From positions 124,001-188,000 of the forward strand of contig CAJTIU010000008.1 of NCBI GenBank assembly GCA_910576335.1: DNA of 64,000 nucleotides, in the 5' to 3' direction. A program made the translations under genes and the position numbers. Numbering within the stretch: the stretch's first letter is position 1; every line of letters starts with the position of its first letter. Positions 1 to 8,152 of the stretch are shown here, piece after piece. This DNA is from Lachnospiraceae bacterium (GTDB lineage: Bacteria > Bacillota > Clostridia > Lachnospirales > Lachnospiraceae). The notes beneath the pieces are model-generated. The model had not been told where the DNA came from. It was given only the letters and a program-made list of their open reading frames with translations, and searched no databases.

Positions 1-733
1 CCATAACGGAAGAGCCCTTGCCCTTCACGGTATTTGCAATGAGTACAGTCGGTTTTCCCTTCGTCTCCTTCGCACTGTCAAATGCTGTCTTAAGCTGGTC
101 GATGTCATTTCCGTCCGCCACGTCGATGACGTTCCATCCGAAGGAGCGGAATCTCTCGTGCAGGTCATCGTGCGCCATAACATCCTCGGTGTTCCCGGAG
201 ATCTGCAGACGGTTCCTGTCTACCACTGCACAGAGGTTGTCAAGCTTATAGTGGCTTGCCGCCATAGCGCCTTCCCATACAGTACCCTCTGCCAGCTCGC
301 CGTCTCCCATAACGGTATACACCCTGTAGTCATTTTCATCCATCTTCCCGGCAAGAGCCATGCCCACACTGACCGGAAGTCCATGTCCGAGGGAGCCGGA
401 GTTCATCTCAATTCCCGGGAGCTTGTTGTTCGGGTGTCCGATAAACTGGGAGCCGAACTTACTGAACTCGGCGATCACATCCTTGATGTCAAAGAAGCCC
501 TTCTTCGCCAGAACCGCATAGTATGCTTCCACGGAATGCCCCTTGCTCATGATAAACTTGTCCCTGTCCGGATCATCCATATTTTCCGGGCTGATGTTCA
601 TCTGATCAAAGTAAATCTCTGTTAGAATCTCCATCACACTCATGTCGCCGCCGATGTGTCCAGCCTTGCCTTCCACGATCATGTCGATTACATTTTCCCT
701 TAACTCGTAAGCTAATGCCTTCAAATTCTCCAT
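1..733 (-). CDS. Transketolase, N-terminal (ThDP-binding) subunit, 3' end cut by window edge
   Basis: The reverse strand reads an open frame from ATG at 733 to the window edge, 244 residues, starting MENLKALAYELRENVID. It carries the transketolase hallmarks GHIGGDMS, MSKGHSVEAYY, MNSGSLGHGLPVSVGMA and the thiamine diphosphate motif GDGELAEGTVWEG followed by DNLCAVVDRN. Split transketolases have an N-subunit of about 270-280 residues, so little is missing. The enzyme moves two-carbon units between sugar phosphates in the cytosolic pentose phosphate pathway; a C-subunit gene is expected just outside the window. Its AGGAG ribosome binding site lies inside the end of the isomerase-like gene, whose TGA stop ends 2 nt before this ATG, so the two are probably co-transcribed and translationally coupled. 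The + strand frames here are antisense shadows. Confidence 0.93.
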   Translation of the reverse strand, partial: MENLKALAYELRENVIDMIVEGKAGHIGGDMSVMEILTEIYFDQMNISPENMDDPDRDKFIMSKGHSVEAYYAVLAKKGFFDIKDVIAEFSKFGSQFIGHPNNKLPGIEMNSGSLGHGLPVSVGMALAGKMDENDYRVYTVMGDGELAEGTVWEGAMAASHYKLDNLCAVVDRNRLQISGNTEDVMAHDDLHERFRSFGWNVIDVADGNDIDQLKTAFDSAKETKGKPTVLIANTVKGKGSSVM

Positions 734-735
734 TA

Positions 736-2136
736 TCATTCTCCTCTTAAATATGCTTTTACATCTTCCTCAATCGGGTCATACAGATCCGGTTTAATTC
801 CGATGTATTTACATGCCTCATACAGTACCGGTACAACATCCTTATGGATTCCCACACAATGGTGGATGTAAGGTCCTTCCACAATCTTTGTTTCCAGACG
901 CTTAATATTCTCAACCTCTACCCAAAGGTATGTGCCCATTCCTTTTGGTCCTTCCACGCCCTTCGCACGTCCTAGCAGCATGGAGTATTCCCCATTGTCG
1001 CCGTCAAACCGGCAGAGGGTTACGTCCCCGTGCTTTGCTTCTGCCGTAAGACTTCCCGGGTGGTCGAATGCCAGCGGGTAAGTAAGCTGCGGCTTTTCCT
1101 GTGCCACGGAGATGGGCCATGGTCCGCAGTGCTGCAGGAGCTCGCCGTTTTCAATATCCGGATGGCGGATGGTCCAGTCTGCGAAAAAGCTTCTCGTCTC
1201 GTCCATGCCTGCGGCTTCAACAAGAAGTGATGTGATGGCTCCGTGGATATCTGTCTCGCAGACAACAGGGATTCCCTTCTCATTGAGAATGGCGTTTGCC
1301 GCGCAGGGCATAATCCCGATCTCTCCCTGAAGTGCGTTCCAGCACTGGATGGCAACTGCCTTGCATCCGTACTTCTCTGTAAGCTGCTCCATGGCAACTG
1401 CCAGGGCCGCTACATTCTCCACTTCATTTTCCTTGATCTTTACATCCATGTTCTTATTAATGTATGCGATCATCTGCGCAAGCTTCGTTCCCTCTTCCTT
1501 CACTGCCTTAATCTCTTCTGTAAGCTCCGGCATCGGAATCGGGGAAAGCTGGATGTTGAATCTCTCCAGAAGCTCACCCTCGTTGCACATTGTTGTCCAG
1601 AAGTCGAACGGCCTTGGGGCAATCTGCAGGATCCGGATGCTCCGGAATGTCTTTACCACATTACATACTGCCAGGAAATCTCTAAGTCCCCTCTCAAATA
1701 CCGGATCATTCAGCCTACAGTTCGTCATATAAGTAAATGGTACGCGGAATCTCCTGAGTACCTTGCCTGTAGCGAACAGGCCGCACTGTGTATCTCTAAG
1801 TCTCTCGCCGTTTGGCTCCGGCCTCTCGTCAAGGGGTCCCCACAGAAGAACCGGGACTCCCAGTTCCTTTGCAAGTCTTGCGCAAAGATACTCTGTGCCG
1901 AAGTTGCAGTGGGGCAGGAATAATCCGTCCACGCCCTCTGCCTTGAACTTCGCGGCGATCTTCTTCATGTCGTTGTCATCATACAGAAGTCCTTCTTCGT
2001 TAATATCATCAATATCAACGAAGTCAATGCCAAGCTCTCTTAGTCTGTCTGCCGTAAGGCCTCTGTACTTGATTGCGTCAGGCGCACTGAAGATACTTCT
2101 TCTTGTTGGTGCATAGCCCAGTTTCATAGTTGCCAT
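736..2136 (-). CDS. L-fucose/L-arabinose isomerase-family protein
   Basis: A 466-residue cytosolic protein of the FucI-like sugar isomerase superfamily. The C-terminal half shows the family core: CWNALQ, PVVCETDIHGAIT with candidate metal-binding Glu and Asp, then DWT, a conserved Asn, QHCGPWP and HHCVGIHKD with candidate metal or substrate His. The N-terminal half is the Rossmann-like fold. Start ATG at 2136 has a GGAGG site about 7 nt upstream; an internal ATG three codons later is a less likely start. It precedes the transketolase subunit with almost no gap, which suggests a pathway taking an aldose/ketose into pentose phosphate metabolism. Family members act on several sugars and some have lost isomerase activity, so the substrate is not called. 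The LacI gene immediately upstream is a plausible regulator. Confidence 0.8.
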   Translation of the reverse strand: MATMKLGYAPTRRSIFSAPDAIKYRGLTADRLRELGIDFVDIDDINEEGLLYDDNDMKKIAAKFKAEGVDGLFLPHCNFGTEYLCARLAKELGVPVLLWGPLDERPEPNGERLRDTQCGLFATGKVLRRFRVPFTYMTNCRLNDPVFERGLRDFLAVCNVVKTFRSIRILQIAPRPFDFWTTMCNEGELLERFNIQLSPIPMPELTEEIKAVKEEGTKLAQMIAYINKNMDVKIKENEVENVAALAVAMEQLTEKYGCKAVAIQCWNALQGEIGIMPCAANAILNEKGIPVVCETDIHGAITSLLVEAAGMDETRSFFADWTIRHPDIENGELLQHCGPWPISVAQEKPQLTYPLAFDHPGSLTAEAKHGDVTLCRFDGDNGEYSMLLGRAKGVEGPKGMGTYLWVEVENIKRLETKIVEGPYIHHCVGIHKDVVPVLYEACKYIGIKPDLYDPIEEDVKAYLRGE

Positions 2137-2188
2137 CTTTTTTCCTCCATCCTTTCTTCTTTACCATTTCATCTATTTTAAGATTCGG

Positions 2189-3199
2189 TTAAGCTCTTTT
2201 CAGGTCTCTTACGCTCTCGCGCTCTACAAATGTGGTGCAGACCTGGATTTTCATCTTTTCTGCTTTGTCCTGGTTCTTCACATAGTCCAGAGCCCTCCTT
2301 ACGGCCGTTGCTCCCATCTCATGCTTGTAGATGTGAACCGTTGTAAGCCCCGGCACTGAGATCAGCCCGAACTTCGAATCATCAAAGCCCACCACTGACA
2401 CATCCTCCGGAATCCGGATTCCCTTCTCCTTCATCGCCCTCATGGCCCCCAGTGCAATCACATCATTATCTGCAAAATATGCTGTAGGAAGAGCCGGTTC
2501 CTGTTCCAGGTATTCCTTCATTCCTTCATAAGCGCTTTCAAGCTTTGTCCCTATGGTGATGATCTGCTTCGGATCCGGCCTGAGTCCGGCACGTTCCATG
2601 GCTCTCTTATAGCCGTATTCCCTGTACTGGAATCCTTTGATCCTGTAATCCCCCCGGAGATATCCAATCTCTGTGTGCCCTTTTTCAATCAGGTATTCTA
2701 CTGCGTGGCACGCTGCATCTGTATTGTTAATCAGGATCCCGTCAAAATCCATCTGCTCTGACCATCCGTCAAGCAGAACCATCCTGCCTTTATACCTCCG
2801 GAAGGGTTCAAAGTCTTCTTCGATCATCTCTGTGGCCAGAAGAATCAGTATGGAGCCTGTATCGTCAACGACTTCATTCAGCCGTTCTTCAAAATCTTCA
2901 TCTTTATGATCCAGGCGGCTGAAGGTAGTCTCATACCCCAGTTCTTTTGCCTGCTGCTCCACTCCTTCGATCATTGCCGGGAAAACCTGGCAGTCATCTA
3001 TAATCAGACCGTTCTTTCTGTATGTAACAAACCTAATACTGGTAATCGCTTTGTCCGACTGGTATCCGAGCCGTTCTGCTGCCTTTAGTATCTTCTCGGC
3101 TGTTTCTCCATTTACGCCCTTTCTTCGATTCAGGGCATTCGAGACAGTTGCAGGAGAAAAGCCTGTCTCTTCGCTAATTTGTTTTATACTGACCTTCAC
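2189..3199 (-). CDS. LacI-family transcriptional regulator (paralogue 1)
   Basis: A 336-residue repressor-type protein. Residues 1-50 are a LacI helix-turn-helix ([22 protein letters not shown]); residues about 60-330 are a periplasmic-binding-like effector domain with [19 protein letters not shown] and the C-terminal [15 protein letters not shown] signature. The start is GTG at 3199, chosen because LacI proteins of this kind begin just before the helix-turn-helix. It is clearly paralogous to the LacI protein at 17990-18988, and the two flank the three DUF1593 genes. Its promoter overlaps an operator-like sequence (3247-3264), which suggests autoregulation. Likely targets, by inference, are the isomerase/transketolase genes downstream and the divergent secreted protein gene at 3793. 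Confidence 0.92.
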   Translation of the reverse strand: MKVSIKQISEETGFSPATVSNALNRRKGVNGETAEKILKAAERLGYQSDKAITSIRFVTYRKNGLIIDDCQVFPAMIEGVEQQAKELGYETTFSRLDHKDEDFEERLNEVVDDTGSILILLATEMIEEDFEPFRRYKGRMVLLDGWSEQMDFDGILINNTDAACHAVEYLIEKGHTEIGYLRGDYRIKGFQYREYGYKRAMERAGLRPDPKQIITIGTKLESAYEGMKEYLEQEPALPTAYFADNDVIALGAMRAMKEKGIRIPEDVSVVGFDDSKFGLISVPGLTTVHIYKHEMGATAVRRALDYVKNQDKAEKMKIQVCTTFVERESVRDLKRA

Positions 3200-3644
3200 T
3201 CCGTCACCGCCTTCGCTTTCCTTTTGTTCTCTTGTCTATGATTTCATTATAAACATTTACATAAAAAATTCAATAGTTTTTTGTAACTTTTTTCCTAAAA
3301 TTCGTATTTTGTTTAAATATCCCAAATTCTGCCCTTTGTTTTTGTGCACTATTTACATTCTATTTATTATGTATTTACATTGTATTCATATTTTGTTAAT
3401 ATTTATCTTTTTATTCACAAAAACATTTATATGAATCATCACATAAATGTTTATTTTCAGGCAATCATTCCCATTTTCTTCGGAACACACCCTCCAGACA
3501 GAATGAGGGTTTTTCTTTCTTTTTTTATTTTCAGCCGCTTATAACGAAGAAACACATATTCATCTTGTCTCTTTTCTCTATATTTTCCATTCTTTTGTGC
3601 ATATTTTATATTTTTTAACATTTAAGTCTTTCGTTTTATTTATA
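3200..3644. other. AT-rich intergenic region with operator-like and hairpin sequences
   Basis: No coding sequence is supported in this stretch. It holds the LacI promoter, a 10-bp inverted repeat AAACATTTAT (3421-3430) / ATAAATGTTT (3443-3452) that resembles two half-operators, and a short stem ACCCTC/GAGGGT (3489-3510) followed by a T-rich run. That last hairpin looks like a rightward terminator but has no rightward gene before it. Confidence 0.5.
3246..3273 (-). promoter_or_regulatory. Promoter of LacI paralogue 1 with overlapping operator-like sequence
   Basis: On the minus strand, TTGAAT (3273-3268) is followed after 16 nt by a perfect TATAAT (3251-3246). The spacer and -10 contain an imperfect inverted repeat built on TAAACATTTA, resembling LacI-family operators found elsewhere in this locus. 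Confidence 0.6.
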
Positions 3645-3673
3645 TTGACAAACAGTTTTAATAAATATATAAT
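3645..3673 (+). promoter_or_regulatory. Consensus promoter of DUF1593 paralogue 1
   Basis: TTGACA at 3645-3650 and TATAAT at 3668-3673, separated by 17 nt: both hexamers match the vegetative consensus exactly. The arrangement and about 70 nt of following leader are conserved in front of the second paralogue (10145-10240). Confidence 0.85.
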
Positions 3674-3752
3674 GAGCCTGAAAATAACTATTACCGCGGT
3701 AGATTATTTCAAACCCTATCAATATTCTTGTCATCAGCAAGATCGTCAAAAC

Positions 3753-3776
3753 AAAACTGTTTACATAAACGGTTTT
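3753..3776. promoter_or_regulatory. LacI-type operator palindrome in the leader of DUF1593 paralogue 1
   Basis: A 24-bp palindrome with arms AAAACTGTTTA and TAAACGGTTTT around a CA centre, one mismatched pair. It lies about 75 nt downstream of the predicted transcription start and just before the ribosome binding site, a place where a bound repressor would block elongation. The two neighbouring LacI proteins are the obvious candidates; this is inference. Confidence 0.55.
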
Positions 3777-3792
3777 CAGAAAGGAGAAAAAG

Positions 3793-6700
3793 TTGAAAAG
3801 AAAACAATTCATGGCCGGACTGCTCACTGCAGCTATGGTAAGCGCTTCCCTGTCACTCCCAGGAACCGCCCTGCAGGCAGAGGCTGCGTCAAAACCTCTG
3901 ACGAAGATTAGCATTGCGAAGAAAGCAACCATTTACACCGGTACAAAGAAAACCCTGAAGGTAACAAAAGCCCCAAAGGCAGCTTCCGCTAAGATTACCT
4001 GGAAAAGTTCTAACAAGAAAGTCGCTTCCGTAAGCAAAAAGGGTGTTGTAAAAGGCATCAAGGCAGGAAAAGCCACAATTACAGCCAGTGCAAAAGACAA
4101 AAGTAATAACATCCTGACCGCTTCCTGCAAAGTAACTGTAAAGAAAACAAAACCAGTCAAAAAACTGACCGTTGACGCTACAAGTATTACCCTGGATGTC
4201 GGCAGCGCCAGGACGATCAAGACAACGATCACGCCAAAGAACGCAAGCATAAAGAAGTTGAATTACAAATCTTCCAATACAGCAGTTGCATCCGTAAGCT
4301 CCAAGGGCAAAATCATAGCAAAGAAGGCCGGGTCAGCCGTTATTACAGTAAGCGCCGCAGATGGAAGCAAGAAAAAGGCTGCCATACAGGTTACAGTAAA
4401 GACGCCCGCCGCACCCCAGGTGAAGGTATCAAAAATCACCGTTAAGCAGGCCGAATTTACATTAGAGGCAGGCTCAAAGCAGAGACTGGAGACAACCATC
4501 GCTCCGGCAAACGCTACGAACAAGCAGCTGAAATATACGCTTTCCGATCCTTATGCTGCAAGCGTAAGCGCAGACGGCACAATCACCGCTCTTGCACAGG
4601 GCAGCACAGATATTACAATCGAGGCTGCGGATGGAAGCGGCGCAAAGGCCAAAGCACATGTAACAGTTGTAGATACAAGCAAGCCGAGGGCAATCGTCAT
4701 GACAGACGGGGAAGTAGACGACATGGACTCCCTGGTCAGACTGCTTCTGTACACAAACGAAGTAGACCTGGCAGGAATCGTCCAGACCAGCGCAAGTCTC
4801 CGGTGGAAGGGAAGCGCAGACGCTCCCTATGATTCCGGGAAAAATTCATACCGGTGGCCGGGCACAGAATGGAAGCACGAGATTGTAGCCGCTTATGGCG
4901 AGGTTTACGAAAATCTGCGCGTCCATGACCCGAATTACCCGACTCCGAATTACTTAAAGAGCGTCACAGTAGACGGCAACATTGACTGGGCGAACGATAT
5001 GACCAAGTCAAGCGACGGTTCCAGCCTGATCAAAGAAGCAATCCTTGATATCGCATTTGGCAGAGACACCAGATCACTGTCGCTTCAGTCATGGGGCGGT
5101 CCGGTAACAGCGGCACGCGCTTTAAAAGAAATCGAGGACGAATACAAAACCTCCCCACAGTGGAATGAGATTTACAACAGCATCTGCGATAAGGTCGTCC
5201 TGAACGTCTGCGGATTCCAGGATGATACCTACGATAAATACATCGCCCTCTCATATCCAGATATGAAGGCAGTAAACATCGGCTTCGGTGTATTTGCATA
5301 CAGCACCGCCAATCAGGGAACACCTGCAATGCAGGAGCGGTTATCCGGTGCATGGCATGCAGAAAACATTGAGTTCAATCACGGTGCATTGTTAGACAAA
5401 TATGTTACCATGGGTGACGGCACCTATTTACACGGAGAAGCAAGCAGTTTTCAGTATGGCGCAAATGACGATATGTTAAATAATCCGAACGTATTTGGCG
5501 GTTCAAAGGAAAGATATCACTTTATATCCGAGGGTGATTCTCCGACTTACTTCCATCTGCTTGACACGGGCTTAAGATCCCTGGAGGGAGATAATTACGG
5601 CGGATGGGCCGGGCGCTATATGAAGCAGAACACAACTAATGCCAGCGGCGCTGCACTGACAAAGAGATACTCCAGCGCAAAAGATTTTGTTACAACCGAA
5701 CGGGCAAATCCGGATCCGCAATACAAAGACGGACAGGTTGAAAATGCCCAGATCCGATGGACAGAGCAGCTGCAGAACGATTTTGCAGGCCGCGCGGACT
5801 GGTGTATCGCAGACAAATACGAGAAAGCCAACCACAGACCAGATCTTACAATCAAGGAAGGGCTGGATATTACAGCAGCTCCGGGAGAACGCGTAACATT
5901 AAATGCCAAAACATCCGATCCAGACGGCGACAAGGTCAGTGTAAACTGGTGGCATTATTACGAAGCCGGCAAAGACGTTAACGGTTCCGCAGAGAATAAG
6001 GATAAAACATTGGTTATTAACGGAAGTGAGGCCAATGCGAAAAATACAAAAAAAGCAGTATTCACAATACCAAAAGATGCAAAGAAGGGCGATACATTCC
6101 ACATTATAGCAACAGCAACAGATAATGGCGCACACAATCTTTGCTACAACCAGCGCGTCATCGTCACAGTAGGCGATCCCAGAACAGACTATGACATGAA
6201 GATCGCCCTGAGTCCGGCAGTCGCAGGAAACAACAACACTCTCATGTCAAACGCTCCTGGCGACATGAAAAGCATCTGGGTAGAGTTCACTCCGGCAATG
6301 CCTGGTCTTGGCGTAACGTGGGAAAGCAGCAATCCGGACGTGCTCTCAGTTAAGGGTACAACGAACACAACCGCTGCATCCGTGACTCCTAAGAGCGCCG
6401 GAACAGCTACCATTACAGCAACAGCAGATGATGGCAGCGGAAAGAAAGCAACCGTTGACATCACCGTCAAGATGGTAATGTCAAATATCGCTTTAGATGT
6501 TCCCGAAGGAGCGAATTCAGGTGCAATGCCTCTGAATCCGGTTACACTATCCGTATTCGAAAAAACCGGCGGAAGCTGGGGCGCTCCAGTCGTTCTCACT
6601 CCTTTGGATCCATCCGCTGTCCGGTGGTCATCAGATGACGAAAACGTAGCAACCGTTACAGACGCAGGAGTGGTAACTCCATTAAAGAAAGGATCTGTAA

Positions 6701-6909
6701 TCATCAAGGCAACAGCCCTTGACGGAAGCGGTGCATACGGAGTAATCAGACTTGTATTTACCGACGCAGCAGCAGCTTCGGACGAGGCTGATCCGCAGGC
6801 TATTGAAGCAAATACAGCAGAAAATGGCATTGCGGAAACAGAGACACCGGCAGAGAACGTTCCGACAGTGGAGCCCTCTGCAGAAGAGATTCTGGCAGAG
6901 GAAAATTAG
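3793..6909 (+). CDS. Secreted BIG2 / DUF1593 (Sde182 nucleoside-hydrolase-like) protein, paralogue 1
   Basis: A 1038-residue exported protein. Start is TTG at 3793 with AAGGAG 7 nt upstream; all three paralogues share this TTG start. Residues 1-31 are a signal peptide ending near LQAEA. Three Ig-like BIG2 domains follow (about 36-115, 118-201, 211-292; motif SSNTAVASVSSKGKI). A DUF1593 nucleoside-hydrolase-like domain spans about 299-640, with TDGEVDDMDS replacing the classic DTDPGxDD aspartate motif, and QSWGGP and EGDSPTYFHLLDTG. The Sde182-type C-terminal beta-sandwich is at about 681-795 (SDPDGDKVSVNWW). Two more BIG2 domains (about 801-985) and an acidic tail complete it. No LPxTG or transmembrane anchor is visible. 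Function in Gram-positives is unproven: glycan or glycoside hydrolysis or binding is plausible. Confidence 0.88.
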   Translation: MKRKQFMAGLLTAAMVSASLSLPGTALQAEAASKPLTKISIAKKATIYTGTKKTLKVTKAPKAASAKITWKSSNKKVASVSKKGVVKGIKAGKATITASAKDKSNNILTASCKVTVKKTKPVKKLTVDATSITLDVGSARTIKTTITPKNASIKKLNYKSSNTAVASVSSKGKIIAKKAGSAVITVSAADGSKKKAAIQVTVKTPAAPQVKVSKITVKQAEFTLEAGSKQRLETTIAPANATNKQLKYTLSDPYAASVSADGTITALAQGSTDITIEAADGSGAKAKAHVTVVDTSKPRAIVMTDGEVDDMDSLVRLLLYTNEVDLAGIVQTSASLRWKGSADAPYDSGKNSYRWPGTEWKHEIVAAYGEVYENLRVHDPNYPTPNYLKSVTVDGNIDWANDMTKSSDGSSLIKEAILDIAFGRDTRSLSLQSWGGPVTAARALKEIEDEYKTSPQWNEIYNSICDKVVLNVCGFQDDTYDKYIALSYPDMKAVNIGFGVFAYSTANQGTPAMQERLSGAWHAENIEFNHGALLDKYVTMGDGTYLHGEASSFQYGANDDMLNNPNVFGGSKERYHFISEGDSPTYFHLLDTGLRSLEGDNYGGWAGRYMKQNTTNASGAALTKRYSSAKDFVTTERANPDPQYKDGQVENAQIRWTEQLQNDFAGRADWCIADKYEKANHRPDLTIKEGLDITAAPGERVTLNAKTSDPDGDKVSVNWWHYYEAGKDVNGSAENKDKTLVINGSEANAKNTKKAVFTIPKDAKKGDTFHIIATATDNGAHNLCYNQRVIVTVGDPRTDYDMKIALSPAVAGNNNTLMSNAPGDMKSIWVEFTPAMPGLGVTWESSNPDVLSVKGTTNTTAASVTPKSAGTATITATADDGSGKKATVDITVKMVMSNIALDVPEGANSGAMPLNPVTLSVFEKTGGSWGAPVVLTPLDPSAVRWSSDDENVATVTDAGVVTPLKKGSVIIKATALDGSGAYGVIRLVFTDAAAASDEADPQAIEANTAENGIAETETPAENVPTVEPSAEEILAEEN

Positions 6910-6980
6910 CCAGAATACCGCAAGAAACACCAGAGCATGTTACTCCCTGCAGCAGAACAGGGAAAATAGCATCCAGATTA

Positions 6981-7020
6981 AGGAGGACCGCCGCTATTGC
7001 GGCAGTCCTCCTACTTGTTT
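6981..7020 (+). terminator. Intrinsic terminator of DUF1593 paralogue 1
   Basis: A 14-bp stem AGGAGGACCGCCGC / GCGGCAGTCCTCCT with a TATT loop and one mismatch, then a T-rich run. The same GCGGCAGTCC core recurs in the terminator of paralogue 2, indicating that the 3' flank was duplicated with the gene. Confidence 0.88.
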
Positions 7021-7353
7021 TATTTATTACCCCTACGGCCCAGCAGTGCGCAAAACTACAGATTCGGCATGATCTTGCCGTGAATAGCAACCCTTAATCC
7101 TTAAATTATTCTTAATCCCGGTATTTTATATTGCAATGACAGCAAAACCATGCTATCTTGTTTCTATCATATTTTCCCTATTATTATGAAAATCTGCAAG
7201 GATAGCGGCAGCAGTCTGGCTGCCACAGGAATCTAAGCTTTTTAAGCGTCACAAATTCGGATGCTTCAGATCGAAGAAAAACACCGATGGCAGTGAAGAA
7301 ATTATTGCTATGGACGGCCTCCGAGCCGTGATTAGTAACTTTTAAGATGCTCA
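7021..7353. other. Gene-free stretch with two solitary palindrome-family ends
   Basis: No gene is supported. CCGTGAATAGCAAC (7078-7091) and CCGTGATTAGTAAC (7326-7339) match the right end of the MITE at 7516-7661. Both are in the same orientation, so they do not form one intact element; they look like relics. The second introduces a stop codon just before the surviving frame of the Rpn-family pseudogene and may mark where that gene's 5' part was lost. Confidence 0.45.
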
Positions 7354-8152
7354 ATGACGAGTTCCGTGAAAGGCATAAAGGGAGACCATTTTACTTACTG
7401 TGATATGAAGAAATACACAATAGTCATTATGGAAAACAGCAGCAGGGAGTTTAAGAAGACACCCGAGCACTACATCCATCGCGGAAAATATCAGTATGAT
7501 ACCGGAATCGAGCCGGTTACTATTCACGGACTAACCGTCCGCTCATAGTAACAATTCGGGGCGGCATTCCGAGTTTTGCTGCGCAAAAACCGCCCCTCAC
7601 TCCTGCATCATGTTCTCACGGAATGCGCAGTTCAGCGCATTCCTGACCCGTGAATAGTAACTCGAGCCGGGACATTTGGAGCAAATGTGTTACATTGCAC
7701 TTGATAATTTTCTGGATATCATGGATAATAAAAGAAAAGGAACACCGTTGAGCGAACTGGAAGCATGGCTGTACTTCATAGGCTCGGATAAGGCAGAGCA
7801 TATCTACAAGGCGATCGAAAGCTATCCATGGTTCGCGGAACTGTACAAGGAGATTAATGAATTCAGATATCACCCGTAGGAGGCGATCAGGATGTTTTCA
7901 GATGCATTAAGAATTATGGATAGAAATACAGTCTGGTACATGATTGATGAAGAAAAGCAGGAGCGGAAAGAAGCAGAGAAAAGGGCGGAAGGTGCGGAAA
8001 AAAGAGCGAATACCGTAGAACGAAAGGTATCAGAGCAGCAGCAGGAAATCAAAAAGCTGCAGTCTATTATTGCCGGACTACAGAGAAACAAAGAAAATCA
8101 GGCACAAATAAAACGGCAGGGAAAGGAAACAGGATATGCCCAAAAAATTTAA
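7354..8152 (+). pseudogene. Broken Rpn-family (PDDEXK_2) recombination-promoting nuclease/transposase
   Basis: Three open pieces together match the C-terminal half of PDDEXK_2/Rpn proteins: KKYTIVIMENSSREF plus PEHYIHR and DTGIE (7354-7515); LSELEAWLYFIGSD and NEFRYHP (7676-7878); MFSDALRIMDRNTV and a Glu/Lys/Ala-rich coiled coil (7892-8152). Three lesions are visible. The 5' nuclease part is missing upstream. A 146-bp MITE with 8-bp target duplication splits the gene; removing the MITE and one duplication copy joins ATC-GAG-CCG to GGA-CAT-TTG in frame. A TAG at 7877-7879 interrupts the otherwise continuous frame before the coiled-coil part. Related intact proteins nick or cleave DNA and promote recombination; this copy should be inactive. 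It overlaps the start of the AAA gene at 8136. Confidence 0.8.
7516..7661. mobile_element. 146-bp MITE with 14-bp perfect terminal inverted repeats and 8-bp target duplication
   Basis: The ends GTTACTATTCACGG (7516-7529) and CCGTGAATAGTAAC (7648-7661) are perfect inverse complements. TCGAGCCG occurs directly outside both ends (7508-7515 and 7662-7669), a clean 8-bp target duplication. The left 37 bp form a smaller palindrome of their own (GTTACTAT ... ATAGTAAC), and the interior has further stems (GGGGCGG...CCGCCCC; GGAATGCGC...GCGCATTCC). It has no coding capacity, so it must have been moved by a transposase in trans. It sits inside the Rpn-family gene. Confidence 0.88.

Noticed and set aside
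18-625. Two + strand open frames over the first 625 bases
   Set aside because: They are antisense shadows of the transketolase N-subunit gene, which is open on the minus strand across the same bases with clear family motifs.
3489-3527. Terminator-like hairpin on + strand
   Set aside because: Stem is only six pairs and no rightward gene precedes it; kept only as a note in the intergenic entry.
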